This document shows, in pieces, positions 11,275 through 24,059 of a stretch of 64,000 bases of DNA. The notes beneath the pieces are model-generated. The model was not told where the DNA came from and ran no database searches. It saw only the letters and a program-made list of their open reading frames with translations. The stretch is taken from assembly GCA_022575985.1 (NCBI GenBank), contig JAKSXM010000007.1, forward strand, positions 37,202,501 through 37,266,500, read 5' to 3'. The position numbers and the translations under genes were made by a program. Position 1 is the first letter of the stretch, and every line of letters begins with the position of its first letter. This DNA comes from Anagrus nilaparvatae. Lineage: Eukaryota; Arthropoda; Insecta; Hymenoptera; Mymaridae.

Positions 11275-11738
11275 CTTGGGACAAGCCGAAGATGCTGCAC
11301 GTGCATTTTCAAAATTTTTAAAATTATCATTTAATATTTTCAGTTAATATTTTTAATTACATAATATTTTTGTGCTTCTAATAAAAATTAATATAAGTAT
11401 TCTAACTTAACAAGGAAGAAGATAAAAATTTTTTCAAAGGTCTCAATCCATCCACAAACCAAATTTTATTTTAATTTTTAAATTAAATATAACTTTTTTT
11501 TTACTGAACTGAATACTGAATTACCTAAAGTGAGTTTTTAAATAGATTTGGAAGATAATATTGCTAAAATATTAAAATTTTTATTTTTTTAAGCAAACAT
11601 TCAAGGTTATTTTTTTGCTTTATTAGTGGATTGAGACCTTTGCAAAAATTTTTTAGCAAATAACATTAAAATGTTTTTTTCGGCTTTTTTTTTAACAGCT
11701 CGTGAAACAACAAAAGTTTTTAGTCGGCTTGTCGCAAG
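11275..11738. mobile_element. Foldback/MITE-like element with inverted repeats
   Basis: Outer inverted repeats at 11275-11289 (CTTGGGACAAGCCGA) and 11724-11738, and longer inner ones at 11425-11455 and 11626-11655 (AAAGGTCTCAATCCA and its complement). No ORF. Arms are unequal in length, so the copy has indels. No target-site duplication is obvious. Confidence 0.6.
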
Positions 11739-12429
11739 GACAAATATTGTTATATTTTCAGATAAATGGTTAAAGTACAGCGAGGTAAGTTTCTAAATTT
11801 CGACTATATTTTTTTTAGCAATGATAATTTTTTTTAATGAGAAATTTCCGTAAAATTAACCTAAAAATCATTATTTTTATGTTTTAGTGTTAAAAATATA
11901 AGAGAAAGAATTTACGTTAATCTCCGAAAAATTTTGTAACATAAAAAAAATTTATAAGTCAAATTTAGAAATACTGCTACTGTACTTAAAAAAAATTATT
12001 TTTTTATAAAAAAATATATGATTTTTATCTTCGCTTTTTCTATTTTTTTATATAATGTATAGGGCTATAGTTTTACAGATCTTTTTTCTGTGCCTTATAG
12101 GTGGAATGAGATGATCAAAAAACTTATCTAATACTCAACTTTTTGCTAAAAAAAAAAAAATAAAATTATGATGAATTTAATGGAAAAAGCTCGTGTTTTT
12201 ATGGCGTTTTTTTAAAAACTTCAAATTTCAAAAAATTATATAATTAAGCATATAATTAATCATATAATTAATTATATCCTATGTTGGACCACATATTTAT
12301 ATGATTAATTATACAGTATATCATATACTTTACCTACTTTTGAAAAAGTATAATATTTTATGGCATAAGCATTACATTTTCCTTGCGAATTTTCTGTTAT
12401 ATTTTTTTTTAAGGTTACTTTTTCAAATT

Positions 12430-12923
12430 AGGCTAAAGAATTTATTGATATCTAGAATTAGCCTGGGATGACTATTTTTATTTTTTAATATATTTTTTCA
12501 AATAAGTCTAAAGAATTTATTGATATCTTGTATTAGCCTGGGATTCCTAAGATTTTTTTATAACATTTGACGTGTCAAATTTACATTACACCTTTTTTTG
12601 CTTTTTTTTCTATCCCTGCTGGGTTTATAAGCCAATATTTTCAATAAAAAAATAATTTTTGCTTTTGCTATTGAATTCAAAGAATAAGAAATTCAATATG
12701 CTGATTTGATAAATTTGGCAAGAAATGAACGATAAAAAATAATACAGCTTTCCAAAATATTCAAAGTTTTTTTTTTAATTCATTTTGATAATATTCATTA
12801 TGCATAATTTAACTACGGATCCAGCAGGGATAGAAAAAAAAGCAACAAAAGGTGTAATGCAAATTCAAAATGTCTAATGTTATAAAAAAATCTTAGGAAT
12901 CACAGGCTAATCCAAGATATCAA
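12430..12923. mobile_element. Inverted-repeat element with ~100-bp arms
   Basis: Arms at about 12521-12622 and 12821-12923 are reverse complements (shared TATCCCTGCTGG, GGTGTAATG, AATCTTAGGAAT and TTGATATC blocks). Just left, a roughly 72-bp segment around AAAGAATTTATTGATATCT is directly repeated (12430-12475 and 12503-12545). Non-coding; a non-autonomous foldback element is likely. Confidence 0.65.
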
Positions 12924-13850
12924 TTCTTCTCCGATCGTGAGTTATATGTAAAAATATATCCTTCTCAGTTAGAAGCAAGGAATATAGAGTGAGAGAAAAA
13001 ATTCTGAAATATATAAGCAAAACTAGCTTTTGCTTTTGATGAAGGATCGCGTGACCACCCCCCCCCCCTCTATCCCATAATCCAAAGCTAATGCTTTGGC
13101 TTGATAACAATTTTTGGTAGGGTTTCGTAATTGCATTGAGCGAGCATACAAGGATAAATTACATTTAAAAAGTTTCCATGGTCTTTAAGTGTTGCTATCA
13201 TTCATCTCATTTGTCAACCGACTCTTAATACAACGAGAAGAGTATTCAAGCTAACTAAAATTTTTTTTAAGTCTACTGCGTTAGCCTTAACCATTGGTGG
13301 AATAGCAAATATAGCCGCAACATGAGAATTATTTAATTTTTGTTTTCATACCGATTTTATAATTTATCCCCAACTAAAGAAAAATTTTAATCAATTAACG
13401 CATAACTTCAAACCAAATCTGATGCATCCCCTTTTAAATGAGCCCATGACGCAACTTTGTTACGTTAGATATACGAAAAAAATTATACTTTTTGATATAA
13501 TTTTCACTTTTAAATTTTAAATGAGGCTGAGAAGGACCATAATGTTGTAATTGTATATGATTTATGGCGACATAGTATCAGGATCGTGTGAAATAAATAT
13601 AAATTTTATATAAACTTTGTATGTAATGTGCGTTCATTAATGTGACCGTGCTAGACGGTGGTAGGACACACATTGCCCAAAGATGGCGTGCGAGCGTTAT
13701 GACTCACTCTTCTCTCTTACATTATATATAATGTATAGGGCTATAGGCCTATTTACAATAACGTATAATATAAGTGTGTTTTAACACCTATTAAGAAGAA
13801 GATGGTAAAGGTTTTACACTTTTTGGAGTTGGATTTACCATTTTATTTAT
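12924..13850. other. No supported gene
   Basis: Contains a C10 run at about 13058-13067 and, at about 13723-13747, a short sequence (ATAATGTATAGGGCTATAG) that also occurs near 12052. Nothing coding. Confidence 0.4.
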
Positions 13851-14230
13851 TCATTCTATGTTATCATCAGATTCATCAACTTCGAAATCTTCAAAACTAT
13901 TATTACATGCTACAAGGTCATCATCTTTGAAAATATTCCTAATAAAAGGATAAAGGCTTGGCTTTTTGAAAGAATGAACTGCAGCTTTTACTGTAGTAGC
14001 TTTTAAAAAAGCATTAGAGAATAATTCAAAAAGATGTTTCATTATAACAGGCTTTCCTTTTTGTTTTCTAATACATTTCTTAAATTCTTTGGTCATTTAG
14101 AAACTTAAAGGTTTCATGAAAGCCAGATCTAAAGGCTTCATGAGATGTGTAGTATGATATGGAAGGCTGTACATTACAACTTCATTGTCCATTGCTATGT
14201 CAAAAACCTATATTTTATGCTCTAATTTTT
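13851..14230 (-). pseudogene. pogo/Tigger-like DDE transposase C-terminal fragment
   Basis: The minus strand reads LPYHTTHLMKPLDLAFMKPL, the hallmark LPPHTSH-x-LQPLD segment that follows the second catalytic Asp in pogo/Tigger/jerky transposases. It is followed, after one stop at about 14098, by the helix with AFLKATTVKAAVHSFKK and the PSLYPFIRNIF tail. The upstream DNA-binding domains and catalytic triad are missing. Dead fragment of a Tc1/mariner-superfamily transposon. Confidence 0.85.
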
Positions 14231-14399
14231 CAAATAATAGCTCTAATTTTTTAAATAATTATCTAACCTCATAAAAGCTTAGTCAATAATTCTAATATAG
14301 AATAAATTAGAAATTCTAAATCAAAATTTTTTAATATCAGAGTTTCCAAAATATAATCAAAACGTCCTAGGTAGTATTAATAGTTTTTCCATTCGTAGC

Positions 14400-14936
14400 C
14401 TTTCAATAAAAATTAAATTTTTCTATTTAGAAAAATGCATTTGCAAAAAAATTTTAAATTATTTAATCAAAGATACTCATAACCATGTAAATTATATACT
14501 AAAAAATGTTAAAAAATTAAAAAATTTTTTAAAGGAACAATTAGATACAAAAGTTTTACATAAATTTTACAGTATTTTAAAATATTTTTTACACAAAATA
14601 AAAGCGAAAGTTTTGGATAGAAATACAAAAAAACTCAACAAATCATTGATTAAAAATACATGTTACACTAGTACTAATCATTTAATTTTGAATGACAATT
14701 TACCTTTCTCGGAAAGTGACAAAAGGATTAGAAAATGAGTATCAATTTGAAAAAATTATTGACAAGTGGTTAGCTAACTTTACCAACATAACAATTCCTC
14801 AAGATGTGGTAGATATAATATTATCCTTAGGTGAAAAATTTAATTTTAAATGTGACCTTGAAAAAAAGGACTATTTCGATTTACATAACTGTATAAATGC
14901 GGGCGAAATTCGTATATATTGCTTTTAATACAAAAT
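14400..14936 (+). pseudogene. Penelope-like element N-terminal fragment
   Basis: From about 14400 the plus strand encodes Lys/Asn-rich helical sequence, and in 14692-14928, after a frameshift, WLANFTNITIPQDVVDIILSLGEKF. This W-x2-N-x-T/S-x4-IP-x11-LG-x2-F pattern matches the conserved pre-RT region of Penelope-like retroelements. No RT motifs follow. The call rests on one motif, so it is moderately secure. Confidence 0.55.
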
Positions 14937-15031
14937 TGAAAAATGAAGCACAAAATTTGTTGGGTATAAATTTATTGGGTATAATTTCGATGAAATTTAC
15001 AATTTTGTAATTATAAGACTTTTTAACTTAC

Positions 15032-15309
15032 CTCTCGATCTCCAGTAATATAAGCTAATTCTATCATTTCCCCTCCAAACTGTGTGAAAGCCTTAACGAA
15101 TTCTGCAAAGTTTGAAATGTTTTCAAGCTCATCAAGGTTTTTCATGAATTTATCTTTTACAAATAAAAGCTGTTTCACAATAGCAATGTCGGCTAATAAA
15201 AGTACCCTTGTTATTGAAGTAACTAAATTTTTTGCAGCTATAATGATTAATTCTCTTTTTGAAGTACAATAAGCAACTTCATTTTGGCAAAGTTTCTCGA
15301 TTTCTAAGC
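15032..15309 (-). CDS. alpha-catulin, one internal exon (vinculin/alpha-catenin family)
   Basis: A 278-bp exon on the minus strand, fully open for 92 codons, with a consensus acceptor (ATAAATGCAG at 15310) and donor (GAG/GTAAGTT at 15031). The translation includes LVTSITRVLLLADIAIVKQL, SNFAEFVKAFTQFGGEM and the terminal ELAYITGDRE. These match the region of alpha-catulin (CTNNAL1 family) that reads SVTKVLLLAD, FQEFVQIFSQFG and GDRQ in vertebrates. Alpha-catulin is a cytoskeletal scaffold related to alpha-catenin that links membrane complexes to actin and Rho signalling. The exon enters with 2 nt of a split codon and leaves in phase 0. I found no neighbouring exon in the window, so flanking introns are long and full of repeats. 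It is the only clearly intact host coding sequence here. Confidence 0.85.
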
Positions 15310-17699
15310 CTGCATTTATAAATTTTTTAATGAATAATATTAATTTTCAAAGAAATTACTTTATATTATATAATTTTCGAATTAAAACTAAATTTTAAAA
15401 ATTACTTTTTACACATTTCTATTTGAAATGAGAGATAGTAAATTTAAGGATAAATAAAAGTGATACTAGTTAATTTGTGAGTGTGTATAATATAACATCT
15501 TGGGCTGTAGGTAAACAGTGCGCGATAGTTATCATAAACTGAGTGCTATCTCTGTAAGTAGTGAGGGAACTGTATATATAATAAAAACTCAAATATAAAA
15601 AATTTTTGTAATGTATTTATTAGAGTGATTCAAAAAAAAAGTGCTTGAAATTAGCTCTTCATGGAATATGTTGTTATACACATGATACCAAGATACCATG
15701 GTAAATTTCAGTCCATTTGGTGACGTTTTAGAGGTCACGCAAGTCTCTAGAAGCTTTTTCAAAATTGAAAAACGAGGGCAGCTTACAGTAGATTCACAAA
15801 ATTTTTTTAAATGGCTTTCAATATACCTAGGGATACATTTTTTGGTTGCTGGTTTCAAAAACCATGGTCCCAGAACATAAAAATGTGTTAAAAACCCCTA
15901 AATTGGCGACAAACACCCTTTATTTAGGGTAATTTTCCCAATTTTTCGCTAAAAGTTCATAAAAAACCAATGGAAAACTGTTATCTTAGTTAATTCTCTA
16001 AAAATGTAATTTACTGATTGCACATCATATGCAAATAAAGTATTTTCTTCCCGTGTAACCCCTATATTAAGGTTTCAATTAGCCCAAAATAAAGGTTGAA
16101 CTACCCCAAATATCATAAAAAATAGTATAATTTGTTAAATTTTATGTTTAACAAAGTTATTGCTTATATTTCATGCAAGATATGATTAATTTACAAAAAA
16201 AGCAAAATATACAACCCTTAGGAATGAAAACCACCCCCTTATTTTATTTCTTTAATAAATTAATATTAAATTTCAGGGTTGAATTAATTATAATAATTAA
16301 TTATAATAATTAATTATAATTAATTAATTAATCATATTAATGTTGTAAGTTGTTGGTTTATCTAACACTATGTTGATTCAACAAAGATTTAACTGGTTAA
16401 TTTAAAGATTTTAATTTTTCTTGAATCAACAAAGTATTTGTTTTTCTTAATAATTTAGTTGACAATTCGACGTTTAAACTTTCCATCCAACAACTTAAAA
16501 TGTTAAACTTATTTCAACAACGTAATGCGTTTAGTTTGTCTTATATTTTTTTTACGTGTACACAATAATATTCTGCTAAAGGCAAAGGAAGGCCAAAGGC
16601 CCCAAGCACCAATTGTTGTTCCTCTTCCATTCCTATAAAGCACACTAGTATATATTCGAAGTGAGTGTTCCGCCAATAACTAAATTTTTGTCCTAAACAG
16701 GAAGTGACTATGGCGTCGCTTCTGTTGTCACTTCCTACATGTATTAAGTAACTTCTTATACGTATTAAGATAGGAACTTCCTGTATAGACCACGTCTTTT
16801 TATCCATATTTTTAGTATAGTCACAAAACTCACTACTAGGGTATACTAAGGCACTCCTAGGACTCAAATTAGGTTAGGTTATCTGGGGGTAGCAAGGACG
16901 TACTTAAATTTTATAAAAATATTTAAAAAAATTTTATTTATATATATTTAATTATTTATTTTATTTAAGATCCCCTAGGAATTATGTTAAGTTAGGCTAT
17001 CTTGGATTTGATCGACTTTCTGATCGAACTTTTGATTGGATTCTGATCGAAAACCCGAACAAATTTTCGCCGATCGAGTTTCCAAAAATTTTGATCGAAA
17101 TTCCAATCAAGAACCAGAATTTCGATCAAGTTTTCGATAAAAAAATTTTAAAAAGTCCCGATCGTGGCATAATTATTAATTTTTCATCTAAAACAAATTT
17201 TCCGAATTTCCAATATGTCGAACCAAAAAACATCAGAAGAGAAACTTTCTACATTACCTGGGGGTTTTTGAGGTCGAGTAAAACGTTTTTACTGATAAAA
17301 TTTTTCATATTTTCACCCACGCATATTTTCTGATTTTCCAAGATGGCAGATGAATAACACATGTCAGAATAAGCTTTTTACATTGCCTGCGGGTTATCAG
17401 AGTTAAAAAAAACGTTTTTATGAATGAAATTTTTCGATTTTTGGTCCCAGCATATTTTTCAAGCTAAACATCCAATTAAAAAATTTATATAAGTATATAT
17501 GTGGTATTGATTATAAATTTATCAAAAAAGTTCCTAAATGGTATTTATTTGTATTTTTATTTTTAATTAAAAGTATATACACGAAATTTCTAATTTTTTA
17601 AAGTAAAGAAAAAAAATAATAATTAAAAAGAATAATTAAAAAGTTAAAAAGAATAATTTTTCTATATAGATACAATTGTTTATAATAATTATAAATTAT
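15310..17699. other. Non-coding, probably intronic, with simple repeats
   Basis: If the alpha-catulin gene continues upstream this is its intron. It holds an AT palindrome-rich run of TAATTA units (16277-16335), a doubled TTAGG motif at about 16870, clustered TTGATCGAAA-type motifs (17000-17140) and an imperfect direct repeat of about 125 bp (17245-17345 and 17370-17465, sharing ACATTACCTG and AAAACGTTTTTA). Open frames at 15589-15880 and 16541-16867 match no family I know. Confidence 0.4.
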
Positions 17700-17749
17700 T
17701 AACACTAAAGGAAGAGAAAATATTAACTATTTATAAATTAATATTTTGC

Positions 17750-18540
17750 TTCATCCAATAAGTTTTATTAATTAAGAAACTTAGCCTATTGCTAATTGAT
17801 AGTTTAGCAAATTTAATGTTTTTTATTGTAATGCATTTAAACATTTTAGTTCTTCTCAACAATTTTCCAGGAATATTTAGTGAAAGGAATTCATTAATAG
17901 TATTACAGTCTATTTAATTGTTAAATAATTTGTACAAAAGTAATAAATCATATATTTTAAAAGGAGAGCTCAAATTATGATTAAATATAGCCGAATAATT
18001 ATGACTTAAAATATCAACAGGAAAGTTTGTATGATATGCCACAAATCTTAAGTATCGATGTACAATCTTATCGAGCTAATACAAATATTGTTTAGTAAAA
18101 ATATCCCAGATGACAGAACAATATGATAAAGATACGAAAAGTAAAGTGTTCTAAAAGCATCAAAATCATCAAAATGTTTAGAATTAAATTTTAGAAAATA
18201 TAGGGTTTTATTAGCTTTTGTTTTAATATACTGTAAATGATTACTAAAAGATAATTATAATTCCCGAATCTTTAGTATTAGTAACATTATTAATTTTGGT
18301 TCCAGAAATGGAATAGTCTTGTACGACTCGACCATTCTAAGATAATGTCATACAAGAGCATTTATTAATATTGAATGAAAATCCATTATCTTGAACCCAT
18401 TCAGTCACTGAATCAATATCATTTTGCAAACTAACTTTATCAGTTATTTGTTTAAAAATTTTTAAATCATCAGCGAATAATAAAAATTGGAAATGATTAA
18501 TAACAGATTTAATATCCTTAATAAAAATAATGCCATCCAA
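17750..18540 (-). pseudogene. LINE reverse transcriptase C-terminal fragment (Jockey/CR1-like)
   Basis: The minus strand carries the RT catalytic box in FQFLLFADDLKIFKQI, then DIDSVTEWVQDNGFSFNINKC, the next conserved RT block. The weakly open continuation down to about 17750 contains the YCSVIW motif usual after the palm domain. Numerous stops and frameshifts. The upstream RT half is missing here; a fragment of the preceding region lies at 20890-21180 in the same orientation. Confidence 0.75.
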
Positions 18541-18559
18541 GGCAAAGAAGAAAACGTGG

Positions 18560-19570
18560 AGATGGCAAGGGTGACTATCTCTAAGAGCAACAGAGAGCTG
18601 CTTACGTTGACCTTGATGATAGATCCAGATTTAAACTGGTCAACATGAAGCGTATCAAAATCGGGTGTATGAACTGCAGGGTAAGGATAGGAACTCCATT
18701 AACCTGCTGTTTTAAATGCCTGAATTTTGGCCATAGAGCTACAAAATTTAACGGACCGGACAGGAGAGCGAAATGCTATAAACGTGGAGGAGAAGGAGAC
18801 AAAGCAACTGACTGCGCAGCAAATACAAGATGTATGCTATGCTTGGACCTCCGACTAAAAGAAAAGGAGTTGAAGCCCGAACTTGGAAATGGAAAGTGCA
18901 AAGCGGTAGGGGGGGTTCTTATGAAATTGAGGAGCAGCGCAGACTCTAGCAAGTTGAATAATGTTAAAGGTGCTTCAAGGTAATGTGTGTCAAAGCCCTT
19001 TAGCAAGAGACATTATATAACAGCTTACTAGAGGAAAGTCGTCAGACCTCCTCATTATAAGTGAGCAAGGGGTTCGACCAGGCTCTCAGAACTGGTTTTC
19101 GGATGAGCTGGGTACTGCAGCAATCTGGATAGTAACCCAAGAAAGGTTCTGGTACAGGAGAAAGGCTCTAGCAGAGGCTTTGTCTGGATTAAGATAAAAT
19201 GTGTTACCTACGTAAGCGTGTATTTAACTTAGGCAGGACACTCTGAGTAAAATCAATATCTTGGAAGATGCAGTAGGGGACATAACCAGTGAAATTGTAA
19301 TGACAGGCAATTTCAACGCGTGGGCTCTAGAGTGGGATATGCCAGAAACGGATGCAAGAGAAGAGCACATAATCGACCTGTTCGCCAGGCTCAGCTTGGC
19401 TATGCTAAATATAAGTAACACTACAACATTCAGAAGGCCACGCTTCAGAGGACCATCTTGGATATATCATTTGCAACAGAAAATTTAGCTGCAAGGATTA
19501 CAGATTGGCAAGTCTTGGAGGACTTCTCAGCAAGTAATAATGATTAAAAGATCTAAGGAAGAATAGAGAT
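18560..19570 (+). pseudogene. R1-like LINE: gag zinc knuckles and endonuclease fragment
   Basis: 18645-18983 encodes the end of an R1 ORF1: RIGTPLTCCFKCLNFGHRA and two further CCHC boxes, the zinc knuckles that bind element RNA. After an abrupt junction, 19030-19500 encodes ORF2 endonuclease pieces: LLIISEQGVRPGSQNW and, at 19261-19480, IVMTGNFNAWALEWDMPETD and FRRPRFRG, where N replaces the catalytic D of the usual GDFN. Frames change several times. Same GC-rich lineage as the fragments at 0.8, 23, 28-30 and 39 kb, but a different part of the element. Confidence 0.85.
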
Positions 19571-20889
19571 AAGGCAAAGGAAAATTAAGCTTTGATTCAT
19601 GCAAATAAATATTTTACCCAAAAAACCTTTTTTTGCATGAAAATTCTACAATTCGCATAATAAATTTTAAGTTTTTATTTTCATGAATAAATTACGTTGA
19701 AAAAACTCATAATTAGCTTAAATCAAAAGAAAAAGGGCTTGAGAATAATGTATTTTTGGAAAAACAAGAAAATTAAGTTCAAATTAGAGTAAAAACTTTC
19801 AATAATGAAAATCATTTATTAAGAAAATTTTAATTTGATGAAACACCAAGTTTTCCCTTGGTTTTCAAATTTCATATTTTGTTGATTCATTAAAAATTTG
19901 TGATAAGAAAAACAACATCCCATCTATGATAAGGCACCAAGTGTTCCCTCAAAAATTTTCATGTAAAACCAATTGTTTTAAAATTTCGTTAATTTGATAA
20001 GAAAAACATCTGATTTTTGATGAAACACGAAGTGTTCACTAAATTTTATTAAGATGAGTCGACAAATTCCCCTCTTAGACAAACTCTAGAACTAGATCGT
20101 ATGATAAAACCTTAACCCTCTCCTGATTTTATCAAGAGAGGAGGACGGTCTTATCAAAATTTTGGGTGCTTAAATACTCATGATTTTGTCTAGGAAAGGC
20201 CTTCTTGAAGTACTTCTGAACCGGCTCGGAACGTTACTCGCGTTAAACATGAAGAAAAAAAGAAAGGAAAGAAAATTTTTAACTTAATTATATTTTAAAT
20301 TAATTATTTTACAGAAAAGTGTTCATTAGTTTTAACTTCCTAATCTTTCTCATCATCTCAAAAATTTTGTAAATCTTAAAAGTTCTTTTTAGTTAAATCA
20401 ATTCAATTCTAAAAAATATTTAAAGTATAATAAATTTTTGAAATCCAGTTTAATGTTAATTAATAAATTTTATTCATTCAACTTTATTTTGGACATCCAA
20501 TTCAAATAAAAAAAAAGATAAGTAATATTTTTCATTTATTCAAAAAGTAAATTCAATAGGCAATTGTTTAGTACTTTTCTGAATGTCAAGCTAATTAAAT
20601 TCCCAAGAAGGCCTGGACAACCTTCTTAGAACAAGAATAAATTAACGTAAAACCATTAATCTGGTTTAATACACTATCAACATTCTTGAATATAGGAGAA
20701 ATTAATGAAATTTTCTATAAGTCAAGAAAAATACCCATACTTAAAGACAAATTATAAATTCTTAATAGCGGATAAACCAAGTATTCAAAGCTATTTGTTA
20801 TAATTTAATTCCTCAAAAGCTAATATCAAATCGTTTTCAATCAAGGTTTGTCCTATATGTATTTAAAGAATTTTCAATTCAGATGTCAC
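19571..20889. other. No supported gene; short repeated motif
   Basis: A motif like GATGAAACACCAAGTGTTCCC recurs near 19840, 19927 and 20018 with a spacing of about 90 bp. A hairpin-like CCTCTC...GAGAGG lies near 20118-20144. Nothing coding. Confidence 0.4.
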
Positions 20890-21180
20890 TTAATTCTAAG
20901 TTAATATCATTTTTCTTTTGTATACAGAACTAAACTTCAATGCAAAAAGATTAGCAATATCTTGATTACAAGATCCAGAAATCCCATCTAGATGCATAGT
21001 ATTAGGGAAACTATTGATTTTGTTTTGAAGTTTTATTAATATGATTGTAAAAAATTTTAGGTTTAAATTTGAGTGAAAATTCAATTTTTTTAACATAATT
21101 TTTAAAATCTTTAGAAATAAAATTTTTACAAAATTTTCTGTAGTACCTAAATTGATCATATTAAAATTTAAACTTATATT
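20890..21180 (-). pseudogene. LINE fragment upstream of the RT domain
   Basis: The ORF at 20896-21159 ends in INSFPNTMHLDGISGSCNQD and IANLFALKFSSVY. This matches the conserved stretch just before the RT domain of Jockey/CR1-type LINEs (typically IANLFAxFFxSVY). It may belong with the RT remnant at 17.7-18.5 kb, separated by insertions, but that is inference. Confidence 0.6.
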
Positions 21181-22959
21181 TTTTATCCAATTTATGAAAT
21201 TTGATTTTTCATTTAAGGTTCTTTTTTAAGAGAGAACCATTTTGGAGCAGAATTACAAATTTTAGAATTAAGAATATATTTATAAACAATATGTAAACAA
21301 TATTGTTTATAATATCATTAATTAATTATTTTAAACATTTTTTAAAGTTTTTTAAATTTTACTTAAAACTTGGTATTATTACAAATAAAATTATATATGA
21401 CTAATATGAAGTATTTTCGTTGACAATCAAAGCGATTTTTTTGTTGTATGATTGATATTTAAGGAGATATCACATGGCAAAAGTGGCGGCTTAACGAAAA
21501 TTCAAAAACCGTATCGTTCTGGCGTAACTATCTGAAAAAATAATACTTTTACACAAAAAATTATGAGTATTGTTTTGCAAGAAGACAAAATTGGGAAAAA
21601 TTTGATACCAACCAGAACCGTTTAAATTAAGCAGAAAAAAAGTTATGGGCAAAATAAAATTTTTTGCAAATTTTTTATGCCAACTTTTTAGCGGCATCTA
21701 GACTAAGGTGCTTGAAAAAAAAATCCTTTAATGAAAAGTCAGAACATTTATTCCTCTTATGTCCAGTCATTTTTAGCCCTATCGAGTAATTAATATTTAT
21801 GTTTTGGACTGATCTTACCCAAAGTTGGGTAAAACCTTATATTTTGTACGGCATTTTCAGTTTTTGGCCAGTAGCGTGAAAATTATTTATTATAAACAAC
21901 CAAATTTTTTAGCACTTATTCGAAGTTATTTGTATTTTAATTTTTTACTTTTTCATCTTTAAGAAGATTTGACTGCTTAAAATTGCCTATTTTATGTTTA
22001 TAACGGTCGATTTTCTTTTTTGTCAGGCGAAATTTCAAAAAAATGGTCGCTCCAATTGAAATTTTGAATATCATATGAACTTTCGGCTTAGCTTTGAAAT
22101 GGTTCATTGGAATCTCGTTATCATTAGCCAAAAAAAAAGTTTTGTCCAAAAATCCTTTTCTTGGCAGCAACTGCATAAAATTTTTATAGCTAAAATCCAT
22201 TGGATAGAGTACAGTTTTCGTACAGTACCGTATGTTTGGATGATAACTCAATTAAATGCTGCTGTCAAATTTGAGTTTAGATTTAGGACAGAAATATATT
22301 TTCATTTAGGGACTTTGAATAATTTTGTTTTAGGGACTTAAAATAATTTTTAATTCCGAACTTTTTCCAAACAAGTTTCTCTGCTATGAACGCTAGGATA
22401 GCTTTAATAGATATTTTGAAGAAAAAAAACCACTGAGCAGTCAGTGGCACATCCTTCCGGGGGGTCATTTGAATCAAATTACAAAAAATTTGCTTTAAAA
22501 AGGTCCTTACAATTTTTTTTTTTGAGGAGGGGGGGGTTCAAAATGGTACTTCTCGTTAATGTAACGTAAAATTATAAAAAATCTAATAACTTTTTTTTCA
22601 TTTTTTTAAGTTTAGGAGTAGTTTTCATAATAGTAAATATACGATAAAATATTTTCAAAAATCTATAACTATAAAGGAGAAATATCATTAGAATTTGTTC
22701 CTCGATTTATTAGTGTTTTAATTGGTCGCGTTAATTTTGTCATGTGCGTAAAATATATTTTTGATTGGGTGCTAGCGGTATAGAATACAAAAAGTTCTCT
22801 GTTACATAAACTCTCGTGCGTTATTTAATTTTTATTATTATTTAATCTTTTAATACAATTATTTATTAATAAAATTTTGTACATTATAGAAATAATAATA
22901 ACATTATTAGAAATATTAATTTTTTTTTCTTACTGGATAAACACACTATAAACCCCCCT
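21181..22959. other. No supported gene
   Basis: Several 60-100 codon open frames on either strand (21491-21697, 21937-22341) overlap one another and have no recognisable motifs. A phrase like AGGGACTTTGAATAATTTTG at 22310-22340 recurs in complement in the minisatellite at 37360-37500. Confidence 0.35.
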
Positions 22960-23357
22960 GCGCTTGTTTGCCCCAAACCGGAACTGCGTTTTCAGGTAAA
23001 ACTTCAGTTTGGGACGTGCAGCCTAGGCAACTGGCCGGTACCTTCCCCCAGGCTAGTGACAGGAGAGCTATCTACGATAGAAAGCTCTTCCCTTCTTGTT
23101 CAACAAGATGACCCTTACGTGCTCTGCTACTTTTTTCCAATTTTCAGGACTCCGTAGCATTTCCGGGACTACTGTCTCTGGCCTCCAAATCGGGAAGGGC
23201 GGGCACCCTTGTGTGTGTGTGTTACACATTCAAAAAATGTGGGCTCTGCTGTGTCATCCACACCTGGGCAGTATAGACACTGCTTTGTTGCCACCTTATG
23301 CCAATGTTTCAACATCTGTAACATCCCAGGTGTGGGTGTCATAAGAAATAAATACAA
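22960..23357 (-). pseudogene. R1-like ORF2 C-terminal fragment
   Basis: The minus strand reads MLKHWHKVATKQCLYCPGVDDTAEPTFFEC, the C-terminal cysteine-histidine box of R1 ORF2, with Pro in place of the usual His before TFFEC. It is followed by a decayed segment with SPENWKKVAEHVRVILLNKK. This is the zinc-finger-like domain that follows RT and is thought to contact the target DNA. GC-rich, frames broken. Confidence 0.75.
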
Positions 23358-23664
23358 TATTTAAATACAATCATAGAATATACATGTGTATGTATGTATA
23401 TGTATAAATCTTATAAGAAAATAAAGGAACAGTCATGACTGTATCAAAACGGTATGATATAACATGTCGATATAGCGCGCGTAACGATATGTGTATATAT
23501 GTCATATCGACGTATATAATAGCCTTCATGGATTTATCAATGTTTAATATTACGGCGTCCGATAGGACGCGCGACCAAGTTAAGTAACTTAGAAGCACTA
23601 ATATACAGGAAATTGAGGTTTCTCTCTCTAATTTTGACAAATCTTCCAAGCGAGAATATCGAAT

Positions 23665-23755
23665 ATGTCGAATGGTCGAATTTCGATTTTTTTATCGAAT
23701 TTCGATGTTTTTTATCGAATTTCGATGTTTTTTTATCGAATTTCGATTTTTTGTT
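23665..23755. repeat. Minisatellite of about 23 bp
   Basis: Four imperfect copies of TTTTTTATCGAATTTCGATG in a row, preceded by related ATATCGAATATGTCGAATGG sequence. Confidence 0.8.
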
Positions 23756-24059
23756 GAAGAAAAAAAAATAATAAGATAATATAAGTAAGATGAAGAAAAA
23801 AAAATAATAAGATAAATTTATTAAAAAAATATAAGTAAGAATAAGTAAAAAAGAAATAAAAGATAAAAGAAAAGATATTTTTATTATATTTTTATATATA
23901 TACGATACACTACTTCTGCACTCGTAACGTACATAAATAAATGTTATGGAGTAATATTTTTATTATTAAAAGGTTAATGGAGTATTGTTATGGATATATT
24001 ATGGATATGTTATGGATATAAAAATTATTATATTTACTTCTGCACTGGTATCGTTATCG

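Noticed and set aside
15589..15880. Overlapping ORFs on both strands of 60-89 codons
   Set aside because: No motif, no splice context, mutually exclusive frames. Possibly an old non-coding repeat.
16868..16880. TTAGG doublet, the arthropod telomere motif
   Set aside because: Only two units, expected by chance in AT-rich DNA.
21491..22477. Several 60-104 codon ORFs
   Set aside because: Low-complexity Phe/Lys/Ile content expected from AT-rich DNA and no conserved motif on either strand.
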